The position numbers and the translations under genes are program-made. Shown here piece after piece: positions 49,681 through 62,559 of a DNA stretch of 64,000 nt. The stretch lies in NCBI GenBank assembly GCA_014706295.1, contig JACSVZ010000006.1, positions 31,347,629-31,411,628 of the forward strand, read 5' to 3'. Source of the stretch: Lycocorax pyrrhopterus obiensis. Lineage: Eukaryota; Chordata; Aves; Passeriformes; Paradisaeidae. Below the pieces are notes generated by a model. That model did no database searches, was not told the DNA's origin, and saw only the letters and a program-made list of their open reading frames with translations. Position 1 is the stretch's first letter. Each line of letters begins with the position of its first letter.

Positions 49681-52600
49681 TAAAATAAAGGAGAATTAAT
49701 TGACTTTAGGAAAAATAGAACATGATTTTGTGACTCTATTTAAGTCTTTTTTTAGAAGAAGCAATCATTAGTAAGTGTTCAGCATGAATCATACTCTGTG
49801 ATACAGATATTGTCTTACTTTCCCATAGAGTTTTATTTTAAAGGATTTTTTCAACAAATCTCATGTTCTATGTTGGAACCATATAAACACCTGCATGTGC
49901 ATATAGATGTCTATGCATTTCTATTAGATAAAACGCACACCAGTTTGTTTCTTCACTGCCGGAGAAGCAGTATAGGTATACTCCCTCAGAGGTGATAGTC
50001 TACTTGTGTGGGTCTGGAAGAAAATCTTGTTACTTATTTTAATAAATCTTTAGCAAAATAGTCATGATGAACAATCTCCTTTACTATTTCCAGGTCAGGC
50101 TGCATTAGCACAATACAAGTGACTGCCTTTAGATTACCATTGTGTGTATGCCATTGAAATTAGAAGTATGATAGATTTATCTCACACTCGAGTAGCTGAA
50201 ACTTCTGTAGAAAGATTATACCTTGCAGAAGATTTTGAAAGACACATTTCCCTCAGTTTGTAATATCATGCAGAAGCTCATACTATTAAGTGTTATTCAC
50301 TGAAACTTCATACACTTGGTGAAGCAGACTGTTTGGTTCAGGCAGATTAATCAGACTTGTTACCCAGAATAGAATTATCCAAAAATACTTCGTATAATAA
50401 GATAAAAAATGCTAATCCACAGCTGGTGCAGAGGCGTGCTCACAGTGGGCCCAGTCACTGCATGGGGCTGCCAGACCGAGTGTGATAACAGTGATACAGC
50501 AGAACAGGACACAGTGCTCTAAATCTTCTCAGCCAAGGGGAACACACCATTGATATGGGTCTAAGGGGAATCTAAGAATTTATTGCTATTCTAATTTATG
50601 TTTTAACAACTTAGAAGTCCAAACTGTGTAATACTAACACTCATAGTCCAAACCGACACAGAATAGCTGTGTTAATAATACAAGTAAACTTATTACACAA
50701 AACCACTGTTCTACTGGAACCTGTATTGGCCTTCCTGATGACCTCCTGAATCCTAAGAAGGAAAATTTAATTTTCTAGGAAAAGAGAATGTGGCATGGAG
50801 TTCATTGGCATTGTGCTGTCTTTGGAGGAAGGACTATCATGTTCCGGAAGAGATTTCTTCCTTCTCCTTCCCGGGAGAAGCATGAGATCAATGATGCATT
50901 TCTCCTAAAAGCTGGGCACAAGTGTTATTATTTACCTTTATTTTTTTGAAGTGCATGGCTTTCTTTTCATTGTTTCACAGCTAAAGTTTGAAAGATGCCC
51001 CTCAGCATCCCCCAGCCCTGTTACCCCAGGGGTCTGCTGCGTTTTGCACAGTGGTCTCCTAGGACTCTTATGGCTTTACCACAGACAGTTCCCATTGCTG
51101 AAGTTAAACCAGTCAGGCAGCAGTTACTGACTGCTAAACCAAGCTGCAACCAGCTCACTCCAAGACAAGAGCAGACTGGTTATAAGGATCTGCACTGCCT
51201 TTCCATTCCACAGTAGTGGAACAAATTTAATCTACTATCCAGGCCACAGACTGTTCCCTTTTCACAGAAAAAGAATTCTACTCATTCATTTCAATACTGA
51301 TATTACTGGCCAGGGAGATCTTGAGCAATTCAAGGATGATTACACGGCTCTGCGGGGTTAGGACAGAGAGCACAGGGAGTCAGACTGTGGTCTCCCCAAC
51401 CCTGCCAGTAACTGGGAAAGAGATAGATGGCCATGGGCACATTCTGCAAGTTAACACCTAGCCATGTGACTACATGACTCCCCAGTAACAAAGAAAATGG
51501 AAACAGACAACCAATGCTCTCTTTACACTGACCTTGAATATCAAGTTCTGTCCTCACACGTCTCAGACCTTTAGTGGCAGGATGTGAGGGAATGAAGTCC
51601 TAACAGCAGAGGAATATCAAAGGCAGTAACCACTCAAGTCAATTTGACATACTGAAGTTTTCACTGGAAGGGATGCACCTGTGATTGCTAAGGGATGTTT
51701 CAACGAGAGGCCACTCCCTGTTATCTTCTCACAAGTCACAATGATCAGGAAGTTCCATATTGCTGTGGGCAAAAAAAAGTCATTTACATCATGAAGAATC
51801 CAAGAGGGAAGATCCAGGGAACTAAAAGCCAATTAAGCCTCAATCAGAAAAAGCATACCCCATCATGGAGAGATGTCTACAATGGTAGAGGCTTGATGAG
51901 TCAAATGACCCACTCACTGGAAATGTAGAGATTGATACAGAGAAATGTTCAATACACTTTGCTGCCTGATGCACTTAGAAAAACAGAGCACACAGCTGGG
52001 CACATTCACTCTCCCTTTTAAAAGGCAGTTTGCCTAGACAGTGATTTGTGTGGTGTATAGCACACCTCATTTTTGACAGTAATGCTGCTGTCATGGCGTT
52101 GTTACCTGCAGAAACACAGTAAATATTTCTAAATCCCAAATAAGCCTAGTTTTTGAGTTGTCAGTCTCACTTAAGGAAGTCTCAGATGGGCAGCAGGATG
52201 GTAGGCTTGTCCCAAGACACAGCCAGGTTGCAATCATTTAAAACATTGCAGCATCTCAGTGTTCATGTCACAGCCGACAGAACAAAGAAGGAATATGAGA
52301 GAGATTCAATACTCTCATTTTTTCAACAGCAGATTATAATTTCCTATTTTTTTCCCATTAGGAAATGAAAAGGAGAGAAAATAAAATTGATATAAGCCAC
52401 ACTGACTGAGCTATTCGGTTGCTGTTTCTTCCTAGAAAGGAATCTGTGGATCTTGGTGAACCAAACTGCAGATGAGGATTGATTGCAGTTTATGAGGGAT
52501 AAGGTTGTCTGAAGGGAACATATCTATTTGTGTGTCCCCTCCTCCTGCTGCTGATGTTGCCTTTCTTCTTCTATGAATGCTTAAACTTAAATGTTGCAGA

Positions 52601-53482
52601 AAGATTTCTCCCATAATGTCATTAGTGAAGTCAGAGCAAGTCTGTGTTCTTATGATTCCCAGTCCTGTGCACTAAACAAACTTAGATCTACTGTATTACT
52701 TTATAATCTGATTTATAAACATTTTTATAGCTCTGAAAATGCCTAGCCCTAAGAATGACTTCTAAAAAGACAAATTGCATAATGATAGGGTACACATATA
52801 AATATTGTGTCCGTTGTTTAAATTTCACAAAACAAATACATTAAAGCAAGTTCTGGCAGGCAATCTAAGGCTTTGAAGTATCTGAATTGTTTCAGTGTGG
52901 TTCTTTTTATAAGGAACACTTATTTCCCCAGATGACTGGCAAACATGCTATAGAAAAAGAATGTTAAGTATTTAACTTGCTAAGTTTAACATAGCTCCAA
53001 TCAGTGAGGCATTTATTACTTCAAATATTTTCTGGAAGGAAAAAGGATAAGGTTTAAACTTACTGCTGCACTTAACAGAATTTAAAATAAATTATGGTGT
53101 GATAAGACCTTGCTACATTCACACTTTTGAAGGTGTCTGAGAAGGCATTCCTCTGTTTTTTCACTAAGGCTGCATTTTAATCAAACAAAGCCTGTGGTTC
53201 TCTATAAATAATATATATGCAAATATGTAGAAATGTCGCTTATCAGATCATTACGTACGTGGATTAAACTTTCTATTTGCATCTAATTTTAGCCACTTCA
53301 CAAATAGTCTTTCAGACTGTAAGATTCTAGGGGTTGTGTGGGTTTTGCATTTGGAGAAAACTACAGAACATCTATTAGTAAATTGCAGTGTTTTACTCCG
53401 TATCGACCCTTTTCCTTGTGTAGGATTTCAGTGGCAAACAATTAATAGTGCCTTTTACTGAATGAGGCCAGTATTTTTGTTT

Positions 53483-53513
53483 ACTATTATTGTTGTTGTT
53501 ATTATTATTATTA
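53483..53513. repeat. (TTG)n(TTA)n microsatellite
   Basis: The sequence ctattattgttgttgttatt continues as attattattaa. Confidence 0.92.
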
Positions 53514-56500
53514 AGGCATTTACTATGATCATAGCCAAAAAAGGGTAATTATTGCATAATGCTGAAATTTTATGGGATAGAAAATAAGTACATTCATTAT
53601 TCAGATAGAAAATGCATTTCTACTCGATGATAATTATAAAGAAATTTATATGGCAAGTTGTTTTTTAAATATTTTTTTAATTTCTTTTTTGCACATTTGT
53701 GTTATCAATATAACTGAGCACTGTAAAGATATTGTCACAACAATAAAGCGCGTAGAGGCCCAACTGCGATTTTTTACACCAAGTGCAAAATTGAATCTTT
53801 CAGCTAACTTACTCTGGTCATACCATGAAATAGACGTGGCCTGGAATTATATTCTGAAGACACACAATACTAAGTTCCCGTAAGGGAGAGAAAAGTACCA
53901 TCAGCTTTGAATATTATTGTGGCAAAGATGTTAAGATACAGCAAATCACTGAATCATAAATCAAAATTTAAGATTTTATTTCTTCATTCTCTGCAAAGAA
54001 AAACAAGTAATGTAGAGCTCTGCCCAATATCAAAGCAGGAATGGACCTACAATTAATATGTTTTTACAAATTTGATATAAAATGTCCCTGTTAATATCTT
54101 AAATGGCAAGCATTTTGGGGGGTACAAGGAGTTCAGCATTAAAGAAGTAATTTTTCTGATAATCCAGAGAATTTTCACCTGAGAAATGGATGAAAACTCT
54201 TGTTATGGATGTTATATTAGATTATCTTAATCCAAGAGCAAAACATGTTTCTAAAAAATCATGAGCCTTTTTCTCTGAGAACACTGAAAGCCCTCATTCC
54301 AAGCATTTTCACAATTTTATTTTCCCATATTATGCATTTTGGTTTTCTGTAGTTAATTATTTATTTACTTATTATCATGAAGAAGGCAATTGTTTGGCTC
54401 TAATACATTTCTTGAGTATTGTCTTTACTCGTTGGGTTTACCTCCTCCTTCTGCAACAACCAACCTAACTAGACAATCAAATCAGTGAAATGTCCTATGG
54501 CCTATGAATTAAAGACTCTCTTTCCAGACTTTCAAAATGGGGACTTGGTATCAGGCATACCAGTTCCTCTAGTGGTATCTTAGCTAGGACGGCCTGTATT
54601 TTGTGAATTATAGAATATCACGCACACAAAAAATTTGTAAGCTAACAAGTAGCCAAATAGTGATGAGACTGTATATTTTCTATTCAGAAGCATTTCACTC
54701 TGTTCTTATTGCTCATGTACAGGATATTGGCTATTATGTATCAACAGAGACCAACATCTCCATGAGGCTGATAACAGAATCAGAATTCCCTCTATCTGTC
54801 CTTGTAAGGGCAACCCTTTACTGGGTTGTCATGCAGTCAATTTACTGCCTATGCAAGGACAAAGAATAAAATGTGTAACTAGCATACTATTCACCTATTC
54901 TGAAATGACAGACAAATTGTATACTGAAGTATCTCTTCCTTTCAGTGGATTATAAGGAAATTTGAAATTATTAACTCAGATTTTGCAGACATCTATAACA
55001 ATGTCAGGTGAATATTCTAATCAGAATTTATTATTCAAATAATAAAGTCTCAGCTTGGAAAACCTGCCACTGAGTCTCTATGCATTGCTGTTTCTCCCAT
55101 GAATACCCTGCCAAGCTGACCTCTCTTTCCATGTGGTCCCAGGCAGCTCCCCATATCAAGCCCAAAACCAGCAAGGGCAGTGGGAGTCACAGGCTCTTAA
55201 CTCCTGTCCTTCTCCTAACCAGGGCGGCCCCTCCCCTCACTTCAGCTGAGACCTGCAGCTGCCTGATCATCAGGACTAGGTGCTGCAGATCCCAACTTTG
55301 ACGGGACTTTTTCCAAGTACTACACAAAGCAGTGCACATGCCTAGCCTTTTGGAAGGCATTAAATGCTAATCTAAAGAAGCTGAATTCATGCATTAACAC
55401 AGCTCACGACATGCATGTCTCTGTCTGTCATACACTTAGAAGGAGCGACTGCATAAGGATATGACAAATCATCCATATACAGTGTGTTTTCTCTTATCTG
55501 TGCAGACAGAGGGGAGAGGTTTTCAAAGTGTTTCTGCTGCATTACATTTCTTAAGAAATGCACATATTGTTATGCTTTCTACAGCATTTGAGATTTTCTG
55601 TTCAGCCTAGAGACATGCTTACTAGCTCAGTTAAACCCCAGGTCTTTCCAAACATGCAGGGAATGGACCACCCTGCAGGAAGCTCTCATATATTTGTTCT
55701 GAAACCAGCTGTGACAAGCTTTAGATCCTGAACATACATTTATCCTGACAGCTGTCCTAAGGTGTTCAAGTGTGTAGATATGCTCTAATATCTGTTTCTT
55801 ACAGCACATCATGTGGTAAGTAGTAGTCAGCAAATCCTTCTCCTCCTTAGTCCAGATCTTGGTTATTATAATTCACTTACAGTTTAAACTGTTACATATT
55901 CGATTGTAATATACACCAGATGTATCTCATAGGTGAACCTATTTTATTTGAGATAAACCAAATACATGAAAGTCCCACGTCACAACCTTTACTTCGCCTC
56001 AGCAAATAAAATATCCAGGACATAAAAGCCTTGACATTTAATTTTTTTGATGTATAAAGGGGAAGCCCTTCTTAGAAATAGAGAGATTTGTTGGGGCTTT
56101 TTGATTATCCCAAAATTTCTACTAGGAAAGCTAGTTTTTAACAGTGTGATTTCTCACTTATAGGAAAATAACTTGCACTTCATTCTGCAAATCTCTATTT
56201 GTTTCCAAGATGATACTTTTGTTTATTCAGCAATCATGCTCTATGGAAAACTCCTGACTGAAATTGATACAATCCAAAATTGCAAAATATCTACTGGCTA
56301 CTTGCTCCCATGTGCCCTTTCTGTGAGCAGTAAGCATAATAAACATGCTGAACTCTGCTTTGGAGTCAAATGTAAGTAAACAGAGGAACTAAACAGAAAG
56401 GAAAACAGCATAAGGACAACTTGAAGAGCTAGAAAATGACAAAACCTGACTTTATTTTTCAGTGTTTCAAAGGAAAAGGCAAGACTGCTGGACCACTTGC

Positions 56501-59500
56501 TTGCGTAAACTCCATGGTTTTGGACAGCATTAAGTACTTTCCCCTTCTATGATAAAACGGTATGTGTTGACTGCGCTCTTAGGAAGTGTACTTCTAATGC
56601 AGAGCATTAAAGTTCTTGGCTGCTGCACATTTTTCTTATTAATCTAGCAGAAAAAGAAAAGAAAATCTACCTCTGAAGTGCACTGCAGCAACTGCTTTGA
56701 GATATTTGGGAGCTGTCTCTAGTGTAGCTGCCCTTGTATTTACAGCTGAAATTTCCTCCATTTGTATTATCCAGACCTAGATTGCTTAGCATTTATCCTA
56801 ATCAAAGTTATGTACTGAATATCTTGTGAATGCAACCAAACTCTTCAATGCATAGCTAATAATTCTTTCTATAAAATAGTGACAGAAAGCTAAATTTAGA
56901 GAAATGTTCCCCAGGTTCCTTTCTCTGACCACTGTTTTAAATACTTCCTCAACTAATGGTTGGGGGTTGTTAGTGTCTGGGGTTTTTTTAATATAATTGA
57001 AATTGGCATTATCCTATATATCCCATATGTATGGGAAAAGTTATATATGTTAGTGCTTTGGGCCTTTATCTTGATGACAACTAAAAATCTAAGGAATAGG
57101 ACCAGTTTTCAGTTAAAAGCTGCTGGCAAACTAGTTAATGACAATATTAAAAGATTAAAAAAATGGTTGAAGATATGTCTTTTTCAGATGTAAATATTTT
57201 TGGGGGATTTTTCTTTTCTGTTTTTCAACACATCTGAAGAAATTGGATGACTGAAAAGAATAATTGGTTTTACTTAAGCAGAGCAGGAATCGTGCTGATT
57301 TAAAGAAAAAGATGTGGGAAAGGGAGTTATAAATAGACTAGAGTTAAAACATTCCTTTTTTCTTTGTAATGAGCTTTCATTGAATTAACTTCTAGAACTT
57401 TATGTTGAGTTTTGTCATAGTGCTCTAGAAAGCTTTATTTAGGATATTGAGTAATCATTTACTATGCTCAGTGGTGTGACTAATGAACATGCTAATCTTA
57501 GTGAGTCACTGTGATCTCCTGACATTAAAGAAGTAAAGGCCACATGGGCCAGAATCTCTGAAGGAACAGACGAAGATGCAGAGCGTAATTTCTTCACTGC
57601 TAAGACAAAACTGAGGGTATCATGCTAAGACAAAACCCCTGGGCCTTCTTTCCATTTCATCTGCTCTATCATGCTCCTTCCTTGGGAAATGAATGAGGTG
57701 ATATGGACTTCAAAATATTTTCTAAATATTTGTTCTGAATAAATTTGATGCCACAGGTTCATATAATACCCACTTTTCTGATGCTGTCTCCTAAAAGCAT
57801 TCAGAGATTAAGGTACACTTATGTAAGCATGAGATCAGAAAAATTAGGAAACACTTTGAGAAATCATTGGGGAAACTACACTTTCGTAAATAGTGCAAGA
57901 GAAAGAAAGTGTCTAATTTATATTAGATGCGTTTCCCTACATATTTCATGGATGTATGATAAACATAATTTCTTTTCACACCTTCCATTTCCATTTAAAG
58001 ACCTTCAGATGCTTGAACTGAAATCCATAAGCTCTTTAAGCACTGCTTCTAATACGGGTAATTCAGGGGAGGAAATTACTGGCATGATCTGCAGTTGATA
58101 TCTGTCCAATTCCATGTCATCAAGAAGTGACCCAAAAACCAGCAGATTACTGTCTATCTCCAAGGAAGAAAAAAATGTTGATTTCTCCGAGAGAAAAGAA
58201 AAAGAGGTGACTGAATTAAATGTATCAAAACTGTATCAGTTAGGAAATTATATTTGTCATTTCCACTACTGTTATGAGATTTGATACTGATAGTAGTGGT
58301 CAGACACCAGTCTCGAAACAGCTCAGAAGAAAAACTTTTGGACATGAAGTCTAACATTTATCATAAAAAACCCTGACTTCCATATTGATTTATTTACCCA
58401 TCACAATAAACACTTGTTGCCACTGCGATGCTTCTTATTGATCTCTCTGAAAAGAATGTCAGGAGTCAAAAATGTGGCATTTCTGTGAAGAGAAAGAACA
58501 AATATTTGGTTGGGATTAAGGGTTTCCAAACTTTGCAGAAAGAAAGGAAAAGCAAATTTCTTCTGGCCTTTAAAGAATTAGTTAACATTGAGAAATAAGG
58601 TATTTTTTTCATTTAGCTCAGTGATCCAGAAGACGGAGGAAATAGTCTGGGGGAAATTTTTTTATACAATCCATCATCTGACAGTCTTATCTTTCTTCCT
58701 GGTAAAATAAAACACATGATTTTTGTTCTCGGTTTTTTTGCAAGCAATATGTCACCTATAGTCAGAGGTTTAAATCTATCCGGCTAGCACTAAACTGAAA
58801 AGAATTCAGTTAATTTCTTAATTTCTTCTTCAATCAAGATCATAGGAGAAAGAAAATAATTTATTATCTAAAAAAAGGAAACACTTTTATTCGATCTCTT
58901 AGTGTCAGAGTAGAAACAAAATTAATTTATAGAGGGCAGAGAGACACTTCTGCTTTTATATTTCATTGTTTTAGATTGTGGGCAAGACCCAAAAAAGATT
59001 TATACAACCTGTTGTTTGAGTCCCTTTCAGAATCATAAGTGATACGTCTAAGTTTGTTTTCTGAGAAATGGATTTGTGACCTGACACCTAAAGCAATCAG
59101 GAAAAAAAAAGGTGATTTTTGAAATCTTGTATTTTTTTTCTATTTATAATTGTCTATCTGTGTCCCTGAGCTAGGTACAAATTTTTGTTTGGGATTCAGA
59201 GACAGAAGCCTCACCCTAGACTGACATCCTTCAATCATCCATTTGGAAAAATGGCGATCTCATTATAATTTCCCAGTTTGCATCCATGGTGAGTCTTGTC
59301 ACGTACCCTTGAAGTCAAAGATTAGTGTGGTTGGGAGACATTCTCGAAAATACCACTTTGAAATCATCAGGCTGAAGTACACCCCATGTCTTGAGGAATT
59401 CCTAGTCCATCATCATAAAACACGAGGATGTGGCAGTGTGTTTTTCAATGGAAGTGGTCATGTTGCTCGCTCTCGGGGGGTAATTGAAGTGCTCTTAATG

Positions 59501-59945
59501 TCTCTTGAGCAGAATTTGAGTACACCTGCTAGAGCTGAGAAGAAGCAGGCATAAGGTTGCTTAACCTGTGAATCCTAAACTATTTGAGGGAAAAAGATTC
59601 TTCAGCTCAGACAAAAAGAAATTCTGATCTTAAAAAAGGAAGTAACAGAAAAAATTCCTTTGGTAAATATGTAACTGCCTGTTGAATTTTTGTTGCCTGG
59701 ATAAAGATGCAGGACAAGGGCAAGTTTAAACAATAATTTTTCAACTGTAGTATCTTTTTTAGAGGCTTCCTAGGGATATTCTTGATGCTCAAAACCTGGA
59801 ATGATGGGACCTGGCAACATGCTGGGTGATCTGGCTTCTTAGCAAGACTGGAACAAACCTTCAAGAAAGCCAGTAAGAAAAACGGACAACTTGAAATCTT
59901 GTGGTCTGTCTTGGGAGGTTCATCCTAGTTGTGTGCACAATGTTT

Positions 59946-59973
59946 GGAGGGGAGGAGGAGAGGAGAGGAAAGC
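59946..59973. repeat. GGA-rich purine run
   Basis: The sequence ggaggggaggaggagaggag continues as aggaaagc, a short polypurine tract. Confidence 0.85.
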
Positions 59974-60264
59974 AGAATCACTGCATAATTCCTCCCTCAA
60001 CCACTTCTGCAGCATATCCACCTCAGCATGTTATGGTGCCATGCAGTCAGCTTGGAAATTCTCAGCATCCCACCTGCCAAGCAGGCAAAAGACTAAAAGA
60101 CAGTTTTAGTGGACTGCATGGTACTAAATAGCAAATAGTTTGCTGTCGGAATATTAGCAAAATGGACTCTCATAAAAGTAATAGAGAGTACTCTGTCAGA
60201 AGGAATTGTTTCATTGAAAAGTTTCTTACCAGTTTCACTGGCTCCTTAACTCTGTAACTTAGTA

Positions 60265-60691
60265 CCTCTCCTGTGAAGACAGGCTGATAGAACTGGAGTT
60301 ATTCAGCCTGGAGAAGAGAACGCTTTGCAGAAACCTTATGACACGTTTCAGTACCTGAAGAGGGTCTACAGAAAGCTGGAGAGGGACTTTATACAGGGAC
60401 GTTTAGTGATTGATAGGACAAGGGGAGTGGCTTTAAGCAGAAAGAGGGCAGGTCTAGATTAGATATGAGGGAGAAATTCTTTACTCAGAGGCTGGTGAGG
60501 CACTGGCACAAGTTGCCCAAAGAAGTTGTATTCCCTGGAATACTGCCCTGGAAGTAGTCAAGGCCAGGTTGGATGGGGTTTTGAGCAATATGGTTTAGTG
60601 AATGGTATCCCTGCCCATGGCAGGGCGGGTTGGGACTAGATGATCTTTAAGGCTTTTCCAACCCAAACCATTCTAAAATTCTATAATCTCA
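60265..60691 (+). mobile_element. CR1 LINE 3' end with terminal repeat
   Basis: Starts cctctcctgtgaagacaggc and follows the C-terminal ORF2 region: ttattcagcctggagaagag, then gattgataggacaagggg, then agattagatatgagggagaa and ggtgaggcactggcacaagt. The 3' UTR follows (ggttggatggggttttgagc, catggcagggcgggttggga). It ends in cttttccaacccaaaccatt plus the degenerate repeat ctaaaattctataatct. Both the 5' truncation and a genuine 3' end are visible. The frame carries stops, so it is dead. Confidence 0.95.
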
Positions 60692-62150
60692 GAGATGGAG
60701 TTGACCCTCAACATTCAATATATTACATTCAAATAATTAAAGTCTTACACTGTATGTAATGGATATTCTACAAATCCAAGTATAGCATTCAGCTATTTAC
60801 CATAAAAGTTACTCTTATTTTATAATCCCTTATGAGACAGAATTTCTAATTAAAAGCACTTCATTCATATTTCTCTTACAACGACAAAAGTTTTTACTAC
60901 TATAAAATAAGCTTCATGTTCCTTTCTTGTTGATATGATCTGGGTACTGCCAGACAAGAAACAAAGATACAGAAGATGAAAACAGCAGTATTAAAATATT
61001 AAAGAAAGAACCTCATCCTAAACTGACAGCACTTTTATTCTGCTTTGACTCTCTTGGCTTGTGGAGAAAAATATGGGAATATATGTAAAGCTACAAACAC
61101 AAGTTCCGGGGTTTTTTTTATTTCTTCCAAATCTTTTGCACTGACAAGAAGATGAAAGAACATAGATGACTATATCAGTAGAATTCATATTACACTGGTG
61201 TAGACTGTCACTTTTCTTCTATTCTTAAATAAGAGGTAGCATATACCTCCACTTTTCTCAGGAGCAATATAAGTAATAGAAGTTATCTGTTATTGCCTTG
61301 TTCCAGAAGAAGATTACTCCACTTATGCGCCCACTTATATCAATGCAGAGATGTACAATATGCTGCATTCTTCAACTCTTCTCAATTTACTACCTGCACA
61401 TCTATATTGGAAAAACAGTAATTCATGGGAGTTTGTTCCATTTTTGAAAAAGACTATAAACATGGAGGTGTCTTGCATTTCTTCTGTGTTGTTTATGTTG
61501 AGAACAAGGAAGGTGATAAAAACCCTGAAAAATCATTTGTGAACATTCATCCGTACCTGAAGCAGAAAATGAGCATGATTCAGAGAATTTAAACTGTATA
61601 TTTTACTTCTATTTTCATTGATGATACATTTTGCAGACTCCTGCTTCCCCTCTGGTATGGATCCCAGCCTTATAAATTGCTTTCAACTATGTGGTAAGGT
61701 CTCAGTATTAGATAAAATATATGGTATAGAATATATCCTCCTCTGTTACTGACACAGAACAGAATTATACTTCATTTCATGTTTCATTTTAATGAATTCT
61801 TCATGAATCCTTCGTTATTTCATTTTTAGAACACTATAATAATTTTTCTCTTTAATTTAATTAAGTTCCTTTGAATAATTTATTCATATATGTGTAAGTA
61901 GGTATAGTTCTGAGACTTACTGAAGTCACTAAGAGTACTGCCCCATTTTCATTGTGTCCTTTTTTTAAAAATTTTTTTAATTTCTGTTTTGCAGCCACAG
62001 GACAACATTTAACAATATGAAATTTCTTCTTTCATTTAATTTATTCTTCATTTTGTCATATTTCCTCACATGATAGAGATGCTTCGTTTTAAGAATGTAC
62101 CAGTTTCACTACAGGATTTAACTTCTCCATGATGAAACACAGGCATGTAG
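60692..62150. other. AT-rich unique sequence
   Basis: No gene-like frame over 63 codons, and no repeat terminus other than those of the flanking elements. Confidence 0.6.
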
Positions 62151-62265
62151 TCACAGAACCATAGAATATTCTGGAAGGAACCCACAAGGATCATCAAGTC
62201 CAACACTTAAGGGAATGGCCCATACAGGCATCAAACCCACAACCTTGGCATTAACACAGCAATAG
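62151..62265 (-). mobile_element. TguSINE1-like SINE fragment (tRNA-Ile head, CR1 tail)
   Basis: Read on the minus strand, about 50 bp resemble the 3' half of tRNA-Ile: gttaatgccaaggttgtggg, then tttgatgcctgtatgggcca, including a decayed B box (gtttgatgc). A CR1-type 3' end follows: cttgatgatccttgtgggtt, ccttccagaatattctatgg and ttctgtga. This tRNA-Ile plus CR1 tail architecture is that of TguSINE1, described from zebra finch. The 5' half of the tRNA, with the A box, is absent, so the copy is 5'-truncated. A bare CR1 tail is unlikely because the tRNA-like part matches closely. Confidence 0.85.
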
Positions 62266-62559
62266 AGTTGAATTACATGTATAAAATAGTGCATTATAGC
62301 ACCCTTTCCTTAAAATCTTATTTAATTATTCTAGACTACTTAGAATATCATTTAATGCTATCAAGTTCTGTAAAAATAGAAAACCCATCCACTGGTTAAT
62401 TTTGTGTTTCTGTAAAATTATTTTATAATTTTATATTCCAGCCATTAAAACAAAAAGACTTTTCCTGCTGTTTATGTTAAAAACCAAGTTCAACCCTGAG
62501 TAATTTCTAACTGAAACAAGAAGAACATGATGTTCCTTTTCAGCTGTACAGAAACAATT
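62266..62559. other. AT-rich spacer
   Basis: Unique AT-rich sequence between the SINE and the GC-rich block. On the minus strand it contains tgttcttcttgtttcag at 62511-62527, which resembles a splice acceptor. Confidence 0.5.

Larger units (their letters stand above)
49681..60264. other. ~10.6 kb AT-rich sequence without recognised genes
   Basis: Frames up to 117 codons (57745-58098) show no domain. A TTG/TTA trinucleotide run lies at 53483-53513 and a GGA-rich purine run near 59946-59972. Slightly GC-richer patches lie at 51.0-51.6 and 55.07-55.31 kb. No interspersed repeat was identified. Confidence 0.55.

Noticed and set aside
57745..58098. 117-codon plus frame
   Set aside because: No recognisable domain and no supporting context; treated as a chance frame.
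59243..59554. 103-codon plus frame with mixed composition
   Set aside because: No motif, no splice context and no family; within chance expectation for frame lengths in this window.
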